From assembly GCF_016756745.1 (NCBI RefSeq), contig NZ_JAESIH010000047.1, forward strand, positions 16,900 through 80,899: a DNA stretch of 64,000 nucleotides, in the 5' to 3' direction. Shown in pieces: positions 7,060 through 15,854 of the stretch. The stretch's first letter is position 1. The number at the start of each line of letters is the position of its first letter. The position numbers and the translations under genes are program-made. The DNA comes from Aminivibrio sp. GTDB lineage: Bacteria; Synergistota; Synergistia; Synergistales; Aminobacteriaceae. The notes beneath the pieces were generated by a model. That model worked only from the letters and a program-made list of their open reading frames with translations. It ran no database searches and was not told where the DNA came from.

Positions 7060-8613
7060 ATGAATCAACGCCAGCCGCTGGTACGCATGAAAAAGATCAC
7101 GAAGCGGTTCGCCGGTGTAACGGCAAACCACGAGGTGGATTTCGACGTGCGCCCGGGAGAAGTCCACGCTCTGCTCGGAGAAAACGGCGCAGGGAAATCC
7201 ACGCTCATGAACATTCTCTACGGCCTGTACCGCCCGGACAGCGGCTCTCTCTTCATCGACGGGAACGAGACTGCCTTCGCATCCCCAGGGGACGCCCGGA
7301 AAGCCGGGATCGGCATGGTCCACCAGCACTTCATGCTCATTCCCAGCCAGACGGTGTGGGAGAACATGATCCTCGGCCTCGACGGTCTCCCCTGTATTCT
7401 GCCGAAGAACGACATCCGGGACAAAATCGTCTCCCTCTCGTCGAGATACGGCCTCATGGTGGACCCCGACGCCGGTATCTGGCAGCTCTCCATCGGGGAG
7501 CAGCAGCGGGTGGCCATTCTCCAGATGCTCTTCCGCCAGGCGAACATCCTTATCCTCGACGAGCCCACGGCGGTGCTCACCCCCCAGGAGGCGGAGCTCC
7601 TCTTCGAGACCGTGCGGCAGATGACCTCCGAGGGGCATGGCGTGGTCTTCATCTCCCACAAGATGGACGAGGTCATGGGCCTTTCGCAGAGAGTGACCAT
7701 CCTCCGGAAGGGGAAGCTCGTCGGCACGGTGGAGACTGCCTCCACCTCCAAGGAGCAGCTCGCGGAAATGATGGTGGGACAGAAAATGGTCTATACCGTA
7801 AGCAAGCCCCCTCTGGAACCAGGCGACCCGGTACTTGAATGCGCCTCCGTCTGCGCTCTTGGAGACAGAGGCTTCCCCGCCGTAAACCATGCCACGTTCC
7901 TTGTGCGCCGGAGGGAGATCCTCGGCATAGCGGGAGTCGCGGGGAACGGACAGCAGGAACTGTGCGAAACTCTCGTGGGCCTGCGGAAAGTCGAATCGGG
8001 AACCATTCATGTCAACGGCCGGGAGATGACCAACGCCCTGCCGAAGGATTTCATCCGGCAGGGCGTCCATTACATACCCGCCGACAGAAAGGGAACGGGC
8101 CTTGTTCCCAACATGAACGTGAGCGAGAACTCCATTCTGAAGCGCTATTGGATCCCCCCCGTCTCCCGGGGGCCCTTCCTGAACTGGAAGGAAGTGTTTT
8201 CCTTCGCCAGGGAGCTTGTCTCCAGGTTCAACGTGAGTACGCCGTCCATAGAAACTCCCGTCCGCAACCTCTCCGGGGGAAACCTGCAGAAACTCATGCT
8301 CGGCAGGGAACTAAGCGACTCCCCCGTCGCCCTGCTCGCCGTCCATCCCACCTGGGGGCTCGACGTGGCCGCAACCAAGTTTGTCAGGGAACAGCTTCTG
8401 TGTCACCGTGAAAGGGGTGGGGCAGTGCTCCTCGTGTCCGAGGACCTGGATGAACTTCTCGCCCTGAGCGACAGGCTCGCCGTGATGTGCAAGGGGGAAA
8501 TCATGGGCATTCTCGACAACCCGTCATCTGTGCCGGTGGAAACCATCGGCCTGATGATGGCGGGGACACCCCTTGAGGAACTGGAAAAACGCGACGGAGG
8601 GACCGTCCGGTGA
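7060..8613 (+). CDS. ABC transporter ATP-binding protein, double-NBD (BMP/nucleoside type)
   Basis: A 517-residue protein with two fused nucleotide-binding domains, as in sugar and nucleoside importers. The N-terminal domain is canonical: Walker A GENGAGKST, Q-loop VHQHFMLI, signature LSIGEQQR and Walker B ILILDEPTAVLT. The C-terminal domain is degenerate, with GVAGNGQQE in place of Walker A, signature LSGGNLQK, and LLAVHPTWGLDV replacing the usual Walker B, which is typical of this family. The ATG at 7060 follows AGGAGG. The 3' end overlaps the next gene (GTGA). Supplies energy to the two downstream permeases. Confidence 0.92.
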   Translation: MNQRQPLVRMKKITKRFAGVTANHEVDFDVRPGEVHALLGENGAGKSTLMNILYGLYRPDSGSLFIDGNETAFASPGDARKAGIGMVHQHFMLIPSQTVWENMILGLDGLPCILPKNDIRDKIVSLSSRYGLMVDPDAGIWQLSIGEQQRVAILQMLFRQANILILDEPTAVLTPQEAELLFETVRQMTSEGHGVVFISHKMDEVMGLSQRVTILRKGKLVGTVETASTSKEQLAEMMVGQKMVYTVSKPPLEPGDPVLECASVCALGDRGFPAVNHATFLVRRREILGIAGVAGNGQQELCETLVGLRKVESGTIHVNGREMTNALPKDFIRQGVHYIPADRKGTGLVPNMNVSENSILKRYWIPPVSRGPFLNWKEVFSFARELVSRFNVSTPSIETPVRNLSGGNLQKLMLGRELSDSPVALLAVHPTWGLDVAATKFVREQLLCHRERGGAVLLVSEDLDELLALSDRLAVMCKGEIMGILDNPSSVPVETIGLMMAGTPLEELEKRDGGTVR

Positions 8614-9695
8614 GAATCAAAGTCGAACCCCGGCTGACCTCGACATGGAAACTGTCCGTCGCCATCCCCTTTTTCTCCCTTGCCGCCGCCATTCTCTCGG
8701 GAGGAGTGTTCCTCTTTTTCATGGGCGTTTCCCCTCTCCAGGCGTACCGGGCCATTCTCACATCGGCCCTCGGGGATGCCTACGGAATCAGTGAAACGGT
8801 GGTAAAGGCCATCCCGCTGATCATGGCAGGCATCGCCGTCATGCTTTCCTTCACCATGCTCATCTGGAATATCGGCGCGGAAGGGCAGATTTTCATGGGA
8901 GCCATTGCCGCCACTGCAATGGTCAGGTTCTTCTATACCGACAACAAGATCGTCATGCTCCTGCTCATGTTTCTTGCGGCGGCGGCGGCGGGGGGCATAT
9001 GGGCGGCCATAGCTGGTTATTTCAGGGCGAAGTGGAACGTCAACGAGATTATCACCACCCTGATGCTCAACTACGTGGCCATGAACTTCCTCAACTATTT
9101 CGTCTTCGGCCCGTGGAGAGACCCCTCGAGCCTTGGATTTCCCATGACGCCTCCCTTCCCCGATTCAGCCAGGCTGCCTGTCTTCTGGGGCACCCGCATT
9201 CACGGGGGACTCGTCCTTGCGATTATTCTCCCCCTTCTTTTCTGGGTTATCCTGAAGTTTACCCGGTGGGGGTATGAAATCCGGGTCATGGGAGAGAACC
9301 CGAAAGCGGCGGGATTCGCAGGGATGAATTACCTGAAGAACGTGGTCCTCGTCATGTTCATTTCCGGCGCCATAGCGGGAATCGCCGGGATGTGCGAGCT
9401 TTCCGGGCTCCAGGGCAGGCTCCAGCACGGCTTCTCGGGCGGCTACGGCTTCACCGCCATCATCGTTGCCTGGCTCGCCCGTCTCCATCCCATCGCCATC
9501 ATTTTCGTCTCTTTCCTCATGGGCATTCTGCTCGTGGGGGGCGAGACGCTCCAGATCGTCATGCGGCTCCCTCTCTCGAGCGTCATGGTGTTTCAGGGCC
9601 TGATCCTGTTCTTCGTCCTCGGCGGTGAGTTCTTCCGGAAATACACCCTGAGGATCATTCCGGCGAAAGACACTCCCCGCAAGGAGGGAGCATAA
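8610..9695 (+). CDS. BMP-type ABC transporter permease 1
   Basis: A 361-residue membrane protein with about ten hydrophobic segments, of the branched-chain/nucleoside ABC permease superfamily. The coupling-helix region GYEIRVMGENPKAAGFAGMN is the family hallmark, and the N-terminal WNVNEIITTLMLNYVAMNFLNYFVFGPW stretch is typical of the YufP/NupP branch. The GTG start overlaps the TGA stop of the ATPase gene, so translation is coupled. Forms the heteromeric channel with the next gene. Confidence 0.92.
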   Translation: MRIKVEPRLTSTWKLSVAIPFFSLAAAILSGGVFLFFMGVSPLQAYRAILTSALGDAYGISETVVKAIPLIMAGIAVMLSFTMLIWNIGAEGQIFMGAIAATAMVRFFYTDNKIVMLLLMFLAAAAAGGIWAAIAGYFRAKWNVNEIITTLMLNYVAMNFLNYFVFGPWRDPSSLGFPMTPPFPDSARLPVFWGTRIHGGLVLAIILPLLFWVILKFTRWGYEIRVMGENPKAAGFAGMNYLKNVVLVMFISGAIAGIAGMCELSGLQGRLQHGFSGGYGFTAIIVAWLARLHPIAIIFVSFLMGILLVGGETLQIVMRLPLSSVMVFQGLILFFVLGGEFFRKYTLRIIPAKDTPRKEGA

Positions 9696-9696
9696 C

Positions 9697-10626
9697 ATGG
9701 AAATGATCATCCCCATCCTCACCGCCGCGGTCAGGAGCGGAACCCCCATTCTCTACGCCACCCTGGGGGAGATTCTCACGGAAAAGGGAGGAATCCTCAA
9801 CCTCGGCCTTGAAGGCATCATGCTCATGGGGGCCTACACCGGCTTTTCCGCCGCCTATTCCACAGGCAGCGCATGGCTCGGCGTGGCGGCGGCCTTTCTC
9901 GTGGGGGCTCTCATGGGCCTTGTCCATGCTTTCATCTGCGTTTCCCTGAAGGGCAACCAGGTGGTCAGCGGCCTCGCTCTGGCCATGTTCGGTACGGGAG
10001 CAAGCTCCCTCCTCGGAAGGAACTTCGTCGGCTTCACCATTCCCGGGCTTCCCCGGATCAGCGTCCCCATCCTCGCCGACATCCCGGTGATCGGTCCCGT
10101 CTTCTTTTCTCACGACGCCCTGACCTACTGCTCCTACGGCCTGGTGATCTTCTTCTGCTGGTTCTATTCCTCCACCCGGCCCGGGCTCTACCTTCGGGCA
10201 GTGGGAGACAACCCGAGGGCGGCGGACGCCATGGGCATTTCCGTGGCGAAGACCCGGTACTTCTATACTCTGGCGGGGGCGGGCATCGTGGCCGTGGGAG
10301 GAGCCTACATGTCCCTGGCTTATACAAAGATGTGGGGGGAACTGATGACTGCGGGACGAGGATGGATTGCCGTAGCGCTGGTCATTTTCGCCATCTGGAA
10401 TCCTGCCCGGGCGGCCCTCGGCGCCTATCTCTTCGGGGGCGTGGAAGCCTTCCAGCTTCGCATCCAGACAGCCGGAACCACCATTCCCACCCCGGTGCTG
10501 ATGATGCTTCCCTATCTCATGACCATCGGCGTGCTTCTCTTCATCTCGATAAAAAAGGGAAAGGGCATCATTTTCGGAGCCCCGGCTTCCCTGGGAACGC
10601 CATTTTTCCGGGAGGAAAGGGACTGA
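9697..10626 (+). CDS. BMP-type ABC transporter permease 2
   Basis: A 309-residue membrane protein, second channel subunit of the importer (YufQ/NupQ-like). Visible landmarks are TLGEILTEKGGILNLGLEGIMLMGA, the coupling region GLYLRAVGDNPRAADAMGISV and GRGWIAVALVIFAIWNPARA. Starts two bases after the permease 1 stop with a GGAGG ribosome site. Last gene of the transporter operon. Confidence 0.92.
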   Translation: MEMIIPILTAAVRSGTPILYATLGEILTEKGGILNLGLEGIMLMGAYTGFSAAYSTGSAWLGVAAAFLVGALMGLVHAFICVSLKGNQVVSGLALAMFGTGASSLLGRNFVGFTIPGLPRISVPILADIPVIGPVFFSHDALTYCSYGLVIFFCWFYSSTRPGLYLRAVGDNPRAADAMGISVAKTRYFYTLAGAGIVAVGGAYMSLAYTKMWGELMTAGRGWIAVALVIFAIWNPARAALGAYLFGGVEAFQLRIQTAGTTIPTPVLMMLPYLMTIGVLLFISIKKGKGIIFGAPASLGTPFFREERD

Positions 10627-10674
10627 TTCCCTTCCTTCACTATCTGCTGGAAAGTACAGGAGGATTCAATTATC

Positions 10675-11379
10675 ATGGATTTCTTTTTTGCCCATGTCCC
10701 GGCCTCGGGAAGCGTTCTGAACGCCCTTGCCATCGTGATCGGCTCCCTTGCGGGGCTGGTTCTTCACTCGCGCCTTCCCCAGAGGTTCGTAGCCATAACC
10801 TTCCAGGGACTGGGACTTCTGACCCTGTTTCTCGGCGTTTTTATGGCTCAGCGCACCCAGAGCTTTCTCGTCATGGCTTTCAGCATCGTCGGAGGTTCCC
10901 TTCTCGGGGAATACCTAAACCTCGAGAAGGGACTGAACAGGCTGGGGGAATGGACGAAGGTAAAAATCCGCTCGAAGAACGAAAAGTTCACCGAGGCCTT
11001 CATTGCCTCATCCCTTCTCTTCTGCGTCGGCTCCATGGCCATTCTCGGGGCTATCGAGGAAGGCATGGGAGAGTTTCCGAGGCTCTTCGTCACCAAGTCG
11101 CTCATGGACGGCATGGCGTCCGCTGCCATGGCCGCCTCCATGGGACCGGGGATCGTGTTCTCGGCCCTTCCGGTGCTGCTCTACCAGGGGGGGATGACCT
11201 TTCTTGCGGGGACGGTGCAGACCGTGATGACCCAGCCAGTCATCGACGAGGTGAGCGCCGTGGGCGGCCTCCTTCTTCTCGGCATCGGTCTCTCCATACT
11301 GGAGATCAAAAGGGTCAAGGCGGTCAACATGCTTCCAGCCCTTTTGTTCGCCGGAATACTCGCATCCCTTTTCCGGTAG
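10675..11379 (+). CDS. DUF554 family membrane protein (YdfK/YqgA-like)
   Basis: A 234-residue polytopic membrane protein matching DUF554: the N-terminal GSVLNALAIVIGSLAGL, the central GSLLGEYLNLEKGLNRLGEW, FCVGSMAILGAIEEG and SLMDGMASAAMAASMGPGIVFSALPVLLYQGG are family hallmarks. Function unknown in the family; a putative transporter. AGGAGG is ten bases before the ATG. It lies 48 bp after the ABC permease and could be read from the same transcript; a terminator follows it. Confidence 0.88.
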   Translation: MDFFFAHVPASGSVLNALAIVIGSLAGLVLHSRLPQRFVAITFQGLGLLTLFLGVFMAQRTQSFLVMAFSIVGGSLLGEYLNLEKGLNRLGEWTKVKIRSKNEKFTEAFIASSLLFCVGSMAILGAIEEGMGEFPRLFVTKSLMDGMASAAMAASMGPGIVFSALPVLLYQGGMTFLAGTVQTVMTQPVIDEVSAVGGLLLLGIGLSILEIKRVKAVNMLPALLFAGILASLFR

Positions 11380-11393
11380 GCTCCCGTGGACGG

Positions 11394-11431
11394 AACGAGG
11401 GGAACCTCCGAAAGGGCTCCTCTCGTTTTTT
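11394..11431 (+). terminator. Terminator after the DUF554 gene
   Basis: AACGAGGGGA ... TCCTCTCGTT with a short bulge, followed by six T residues. Ends the plus-strand run before the convergent SDR gene. Confidence 0.7.
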
Positions 11432-11468
11432 CATGCACCCACCGATGCACTCATTCCGGGGGTGATCC

Positions 11469-12275
11469 TCAATAATAGGTTCCCTTCGTCCTGTAGTTCT
11501 CCCTCCGCTCATCAGCCAGCTTCCGGGCAAACTCGTCGAACACGTCCTTCTTCGTCCTGTAAAGGACATCGAAATCCCGGGCCGCCTGGGGAAGCACGAT
11601 CACCACCGATTTTTTCTCCATTTCGGCGAAAATGTATTCCACTGCCTCCTCCACACTTATGGAGTCAGGCGGAGGGGTCATATCGCCGAAGATCGCCGTC
11701 CGGACGTTGGCGGGGCAGAAGACGCTGAACCGGAGATTTTCGTTTTCCAGCTCGTAATTGAGGCTTTCCGTCATGGATATGACGGCGCTCTTGGTGGCGG
11801 CATACACCGCCTGATAGGGTACCGGAATCCGGCCGGTGATGGACCCGGTATTGACGATATGACCGAAGCCCTGCTCCCGCATGATGGGGATGGCGCTGTA
11901 GGTTCCGTAGACCACGCCCATCAGGTTGAGGTCCACAACGAATTTCCAGATCTCGAAAGTAATCTGCTCCGTGGGGAGGGTCATTCCCACCCCTGCATTG
12001 TTGAAGAGGAAATCGAGATGTCCGTCAAAATCCCTCGCGTCACCCACCAGCTTTTTTACCTCGTCGAGCTTTGTGACATCCGTCAGGACGGGAAAAACCC
12101 TCCCGGGGTATTCGGCGTTCAACCTGTCCGACTCACGGGCGAGGTTTTCCTCCTTGAGGTCGCCCATAAAAACGGCCCTTGCGCCCCTGGCCAGCAAGCT
12201 CTCGGTGATGCCCAGCCCCAGTCCCGAAGCGGCCCCCGTGACGGCAGCCACCTTGTTTTCATAGTATCCGCCCAT
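11469..12275 (-). CDS. Short-chain dehydrogenase/reductase (SDR)
   Basis: A 268-residue classical SDR, NAD(P)-dependent oxidoreductase. Cofactor motif TGAASGLGLGI (residues 13-23), D39 after the second strand (FMGDL) suggesting NAD preference, NNAGVG at 92-97, and the catalytic set N117, S145, Y158 and K162 (YAATK) are all present. C-terminal tail is charged (KLADERRENYRTKG). It begins 18 bp after the acetoacetate-decarboxylase-like gene on the same strand, so the two probably act on related keto acids or ketones. Substrate unknown. Confidence 0.88.
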   Translation of the reverse strand: MGGYYENKVAAVTGAASGLGLGITESLLARGARAVFMGDLKEENLARESDRLNAEYPGRVFPVLTDVTKLDEVKKLVGDARDFDGHLDFLFNNAGVGMTLPTEQITFEIWKFVVDLNLMGVVYGTYSAIPIMREQGFGHIVNTGSITGRIPVPYQAVYAATKSAVISMTESLNYELENENLRFSVFCPANVRTAIFGDMTPPPDSISVEEAVEYIFAEMEKKSVVIVLPQAARDFDVLYRTKKDVFDEFARKLADERRENYRTKGTYY

Positions 12276-12293
12276 AATGCAGTCTCCCCTTTC

Positions 12294-13094
12294 TTACGGC
12301 AGTCTTCTCGAATCACCCACGTTCAGCCGTGCGACGCCCTTGACCATGGTCCCTCCTGCCATCTTCAGCACGGGAAGGGAGGCAAGGGTACTGATGATCC
12401 GCGCCTGCAGGGGATGTTTCCACCAGTCGGGAGGTGTCCAGAGCAACCGCCCCTCCCCTTTCCAGCCTTTCTTCACGGTCATTTCCTGGGGATAGAGAGT
12501 GGCATGGCTCAGGGAAGCCCCTCCTTTCCCCAGGTTGGGAAGGTACCTCCAACCGAAATAGTTTACCTTTGACCGGGTGTTGATCTGCCAAATTTCAGCT
12601 TCTCCCTGTTCTTCCTTTCTCGAAAACTCGAGGGAGAGAAACGTATGGGACTCGTAGCTCGCCGCAGTGAACCACTCTTCCCCGTAATGGCGTTCCGAGG
12701 CGATGTCGGCGTAGATTTTCGGCATGCCGTCCTCCTCGCGCCCTCCCAGGATGGGGCATGCCTTGTTCTCCCAAATGACAAAAACGTATTCCCCCTCCAG
12801 TCCCTCGTCATTTCCCAGGTACCTGACGGGAGAAGACACCTGGATGAGCCGGTACTCGCCGCCGGACATCCAGTCGACTTCCCGCGCATTGGCGAACTGT
12901 ACGTTCACCATGGGGGCAAGGAGTTCGAAATCCTCCGGTAGAATGGACAGGAGAGCTTCCGGGTCCGTTTCAAAGATGACGGTAATCCCCGTCATATCGC
13001 CGTAGACGGTCCGCACGGGAGTGAATGGGGCTCCCCCGAAATGCACCGGCATCTTGTAGATGTCGTCGTCCTTAAGCACAAACCTACCCCTCAT
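12294..13094 (-). CDS. Acetoacetate decarboxylase-like protein
   Basis: A 266-residue member of the acetoacetate decarboxylase (ADC) superfamily. The segment GGREEDGMPKIYADI places K126 where ADC carries its Schiff-base lysine; the neighbouring lysine that tunes its pKa in true ADC is replaced by isoleucine, so the reaction may be an aldol/dehydratase-type variant rather than decarboxylation. The front half holds FETDPEALLSILPEDFEL, typical of the fold. Start ATG 13094 with AAGGGG upstream. First gene of a pair with the SDR. Preceded by two strong hairpins that isolate it from the VanX gene. Confidence 0.75.
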   Translation of the reverse strand: MRGRFVLKDDDIYKMPVHFGGAPFTPVRTVYGDMTGITVIFETDPEALLSILPEDFELLAPMVNVQFANAREVDWMSGGEYRLIQVSSPVRYLGNDEGLEGEYVFVIWENKACPILGGREEDGMPKIYADIASERHYGEEWFTAASYESHTFLSLEFSRKEEQGEAEIWQINTRSKVNYFGWRYLPNLGKGGASLSHATLYPQEMTVKKGWKGEGRLLWTPPDWWKHPLQARIISTLASLPVLKMAGGTMVKGVARLNVGDSRRLP

Positions 13095-13182
13095 GGTCGT
13101 CGTCCCCTTTCAGCATTGTTTATTCAGACAATACCGATTCTTCTTTGCAATATACGCTCTGTCGTGTTTTTTTTCAAGTCAC

Positions 13183-13230
13183 TTTCTGCCCCTCCCCCCC
13201 GCCGGGGTTTGCCGGGGGGAGGGGCAGAAA
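13183..13230. repeat. Long GC-rich intergenic palindrome
   Basis: TTTCTGCCCCTCCCCCC ... GGGGGGAGGGGCAGAAA, arms of about 17 bases around a CCGGGGTTTGCCGG loop that can itself pair. It lies beside the terminator at 13227-13256 and upstream of the ADC-like gene. Could act as a second terminator or mRNA boundary; it is not related in sequence to the dispersed inverted-repeat elements. Confidence 0.6.
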
Positions 13231-13256
13231 AGGCCGGAGGCAAAATGCCTCCGGCC
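13227..13256 (-). terminator. Terminator of the TRAP-vanX operon
   Basis: On the minus strand GGCCGGAGGC-ATTTT-GCCTCCGGCC is a perfect hairpin followed by TTTT, 28 bp after the stop of the VanX-type gene. Confidence 0.75.
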
Positions 13257-13283
13257 GAAAGAGCGACGTTTTGAAAAAAGCCG

Positions 13284-14033
13284 TTATAGGGACTTCCAGC
13301 GAAATGGCGGTTCGGCGGCGCCGTAAGGGGCCGTTTTTTCCCCCCTGAGCAGCGCCCAGCTCTGGTTGCCGTAATCGTAATGCCACCACTCGTCCGGATA
13401 ATTCGTGAAACCGGCCCTGGTCATGACGGCATACAGCAGTCTCCTGTTGGAGAGAGCCTCCTCTTCCGCTGCGGTCATCCGCTCCTTCGCCGCCAGTTTC
13501 CTCTCGAAATAATCTGTGGCCGACCTGTCCGTAGTTTCGTCGAATTCCGTGCCCATAGGGATACAGAGGCCCGATTCATCCACGATGGTCAGGTCCACGG
13601 CTCCCCCCGTGACATGAGGGGAGGGATGGGCGGGGGATACGGAGGGCTTCGCCACGAACTGGGAGGCCAGCGTGGAGATTTCCTGGTCGTCGAGCAGGGG
13701 CATCTTCTCCCTCAGTTCGGACCTGAATTTCTGGAAAAGAGAGGTCTGCACCGCCCTGGGCCTCCAGCAGTCGAGCAGGACCAACCGGCACCCCTGGGGC
13801 AACAGGTCAGCTGCGCTGCTCAGGCGCACAAGCACCGAGCGTCGGACAAAACACTCTGGAATCGCCCCCTCGACGCCGTGAATGTAATACTGGGGACTCG
13901 CCAGGATTTTCTCCGGAAGGTAGCCCGCAGAAACGAGGGGTTCACCGTTCTCCTCCACTGGTATCCGCCGGGAAGCATCCCATGAAAAGGTATCCGGCAG
14001 ACAAATCGGTATATCCTGATAGGGGTGGTTCAT
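13284..14033 (-). CDS. D-alanyl-D-alanine dipeptidase, VanX/DdpX family
   Basis: A 249-residue zinc dipeptidase of the M15D family, which cleaves D-Ala-D-Ala. Zinc ligands and catalytic residues are all seen: SPHVTGGAVD (H140, D147), EWWHYD (E215 catalytic, H218), and the arginine R91 in DCWRPR. No signal peptide is evident, so it is probably cytoplasmic. It starts 16 bp after the dctM stop of the second TRAP operon, and a terminator follows it, so it belongs to that transcription unit. Without vanHA or a D-Ala-D-lactate ligase here, a catabolic DdpX-like role is more likely than vancomycin resistance. Confidence 0.88.
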   Translation of the reverse strand: MNHPYQDIPICLPDTFSWDASRRIPVEENGEPLVSAGYLPEKILASPQYYIHGVEGAIPECFVRRSVLVRLSSAADLLPQGCRLVLLDCWRPRAVQTSLFQKFRSELREKMPLLDDQEISTLASQFVAKPSVSPAHPSPHVTGGAVDLTIVDESGLCIPMGTEFDETTDRSATDYFERKLAAKERMTAAEEEALSNRRLLYAVMTRAGFTNYPDEWWHYDYGNQSWALLRGEKTAPYGAAEPPFRWKSL

Positions 14034-14049
14034 TCTCCTGCTCCTTCCC

Positions 14050-15339
14050 TCAGAGATTCAGCAGCCGCGGAAGCAGTGTGGTCAGCGGCGGGAACGAAAT
14101 GATGACCAGCAGCACAAGAAGGGCCACGCCGATGAAGGGCCAGATGTGGACGAACACGTCCGCCAGCTTCACCCTGCCCACGGCGGCGACAATATAGTTG
14201 CACGCTCCCATGGGGGGCGTTATAAGGGCGATGGTGACGTTGAGGGTCATGACCACGCCGAAATGAAAGGGGTCGATCCCCGCCTTCAGAGCTATAGGAG
14301 CAAAGATGGGGGTAAGGAGGGCCAGGGTGGAAACTTCTTCCATGAACATGCCGACGGGGAAGATGATAGCGCTCAGCACGATCATGAGAAGCCACGGCTT
14401 GTCCAGCAGTCCCGCCTGGAGGATGAGGGAGGCGAACTTCTGGGGGACCTGCTCCCATTTGAGGAGCCACCCGATGACTGTGGCTGCTCCCATGATGAGA
14501 AAGATGGAGCTGGAAAGCCTCACCGTCTCATAAAATGATTCCGCCAGAGCCGTCATCGTGAGCTGCCTGGTGTAGAAAAGCCCGGCCAGAAGGCAGTACC
14601 CCACCGCCAGCGCTCCCGATTCGGTGGGGGTGACGATCCCGGTGACGATTCCCCCGACGATGATCACGGGGGCGAAAAGGGCCACCAGAGAACGGACGAG
14701 GATCTCTTTTTTCCGTTTCCGGACATCGGCGAAATCCGCCACGGGAACCTGGTACCTGTGGGAATAGACATAGTTCATGGCCATGAAAGCCCCGCCGAGG
14801 GCAACCCCGGGAAGGATCCCCGCAGCGAACAGTCCTCCGATGGAGGTGTTGGTCATGGTGGCGTAGATGATCATGAAGATGCTCGGCGGGATGATCGGAC
14901 CGATGAGGGCACTTCCTGCCGTGAGTCCAGCCGCATAGGGAGGAGAGAAGCCGTCCTTCACCATGGCAGGGATGAGGATGGAGCCGAGAGCCGAGGCGTC
15001 CGCCGCGGCGGAGCCGTTAACGCCTGCGAGGATGATCCCCCCCACCACGTTGACGTAGCCGAGGCCGCCCCTGACCGAACCCACAAGGAGCCTGCTGAAG
15101 TCAAGAAGGCGGTCGGTGAGGCCGGATCGGTTCATAAGGATGCCCGCAAGGATGAAAAACGGAATGGCCATTAGGGAGAAGACATCCATCCCTCCGAAAA
15201 ACTGCTGGCTCATGACCCTGAGAAGGGACAGGTCTCCCAGCATCACGATGCCGAAGAGGGACGTGGAGAGCAGGGAAAGGTAAAGGGGAACGCCGAGAAT
15301 CATGAGAATCAGAAAGGCGAACAGCATGGACAGGCCCAT
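14050..15339 (-). CDS. dctM: TRAP transporter large permease subunit (DctM family), second system
   Basis: A 429-residue polytopic membrane protein of the DctM family. Typical stretches are SLMAIPFFILAGILMNRSGL, GSAAADASALGSILIPAMVKDGF, LIGPIIPPSIFMIIYA and VGMFMEEVSTLALLTPIFAPIA. GGAGGTGAGGGA directly precedes the ATG. Four bases separate it from dctQ, and the vanX-type gene follows 16 bp later. The sequence differs substantially from the DctM at 425-1714, so it is a separate transporter rather than a recent duplicate. Confidence 0.93.
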   Translation of the reverse strand: MGLSMLFAFLILMILGVPLYLSLLSTSLFGIVMLGDLSLLRVMSQQFFGGMDVFSLMAIPFFILAGILMNRSGLTDRLLDFSRLLVGSVRGGLGYVNVVGGIILAGVNGSAAADASALGSILIPAMVKDGFSPPYAAGLTAGSALIGPIIPPSIFMIIYATMTNTSIGGLFAAGILPGVALGGAFMAMNYVYSHRYQVPVADFADVRKRKKEILVRSLVALFAPVIIVGGIVTGIVTPTESGALAVGYCLLAGLFYTRQLTMTALAESFYETVRLSSSIFLIMGAATVIGWLLKWEQVPQKFASLILQAGLLDKPWLLMIVLSAIIFPVGMFMEEVSTLALLTPIFAPIALKAGIDPFHFGVVMTLNVTIALITPPMGACNYIVAAVGRVKLADVFVHIWPFIGVALLVLLVIISFPPLTTLLPRLLNL

Positions 15340-15343
15340 TCCC

Positions 15344-15847
15344 TCACCTCCTTCCTACGGTCTGCAGATGCATGAGGACCGTTCCGGCAAGAAGAAGGGC
15401 GAAGCCCACGGGTATTGAGAGCAGGGGGATGGTCTTGGGAATGTTCAGTGCCATGGTTTTCATGTCCCAGATCTGGACGGCGTTGACCCATCCGAGCCGG
15501 ATCATGAGGGACAGGATACCGACAGCAAGCAGGAAGCGCCCCCACTCGACGAATCTCCGCAGTGCAGCGGGAAAGCGGGGGACCACAAAGTCGATGACCA
15601 TGTGGTCCCCCTTCACCGCCGCACCCAGGGCGCCCATCATCACCATCCATACGAGAGAGAAACGGGCCACTTCTTCGGTCCAGATGATGGAGCTTTTCAG
15701 CACATAGCGGCAGAAAATGCCGAGGAGAATGTCGCCGACATTGACCAGCAGGAGAAAACAGGCAGTCCATGCGCTGATCCGCTCAAGCCTGCGGGTCCAG
15801 CGGGCGAGACCGCTCCTTTTTTGCTCAGGGTGACGGGCGGGTTCCAT
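15344..15847 (-). CDS. dctQ: TRAP transporter small permease subunit (DctQ family), second system
   Basis: A 167-residue protein with four membrane segments and the DctQ signature IIWTEEVARFSLVWMVMMGALGAAVKGDHMVIDFV. The ATG at 15847 (MEPARHPEQK) is chosen; an upstream in-frame extension reads through the end of dctP and is low-complexity arginine-rich. The chosen start overlaps nothing and lies 7 bp after the dctP stop. Confidence 0.9.
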   Translation of the reverse strand: MEPARHPEQKRSGLARWTRRLERISAWTACFLLLVNVGDILLGIFCRYVLKSSIIWTEEVARFSLVWMVMMGALGAAVKGDHMVIDFVVPRFPAALRRFVEWGRFLLAVGILSLMIRLGWVNAVQIWDMKTMALNIPKTIPLLSIPVGFALLLAGTVLMHLQTVGRR

Positions 15848-15854
15848 GACGACG

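Noticed and set aside
13284..14033. Vancomycin-resistance interpretation of the VanX-type gene
   Set aside because: No vanH, D-Ala-D-Lac ligase or VanRS-like genes; it is in a TRAP transporter operon.
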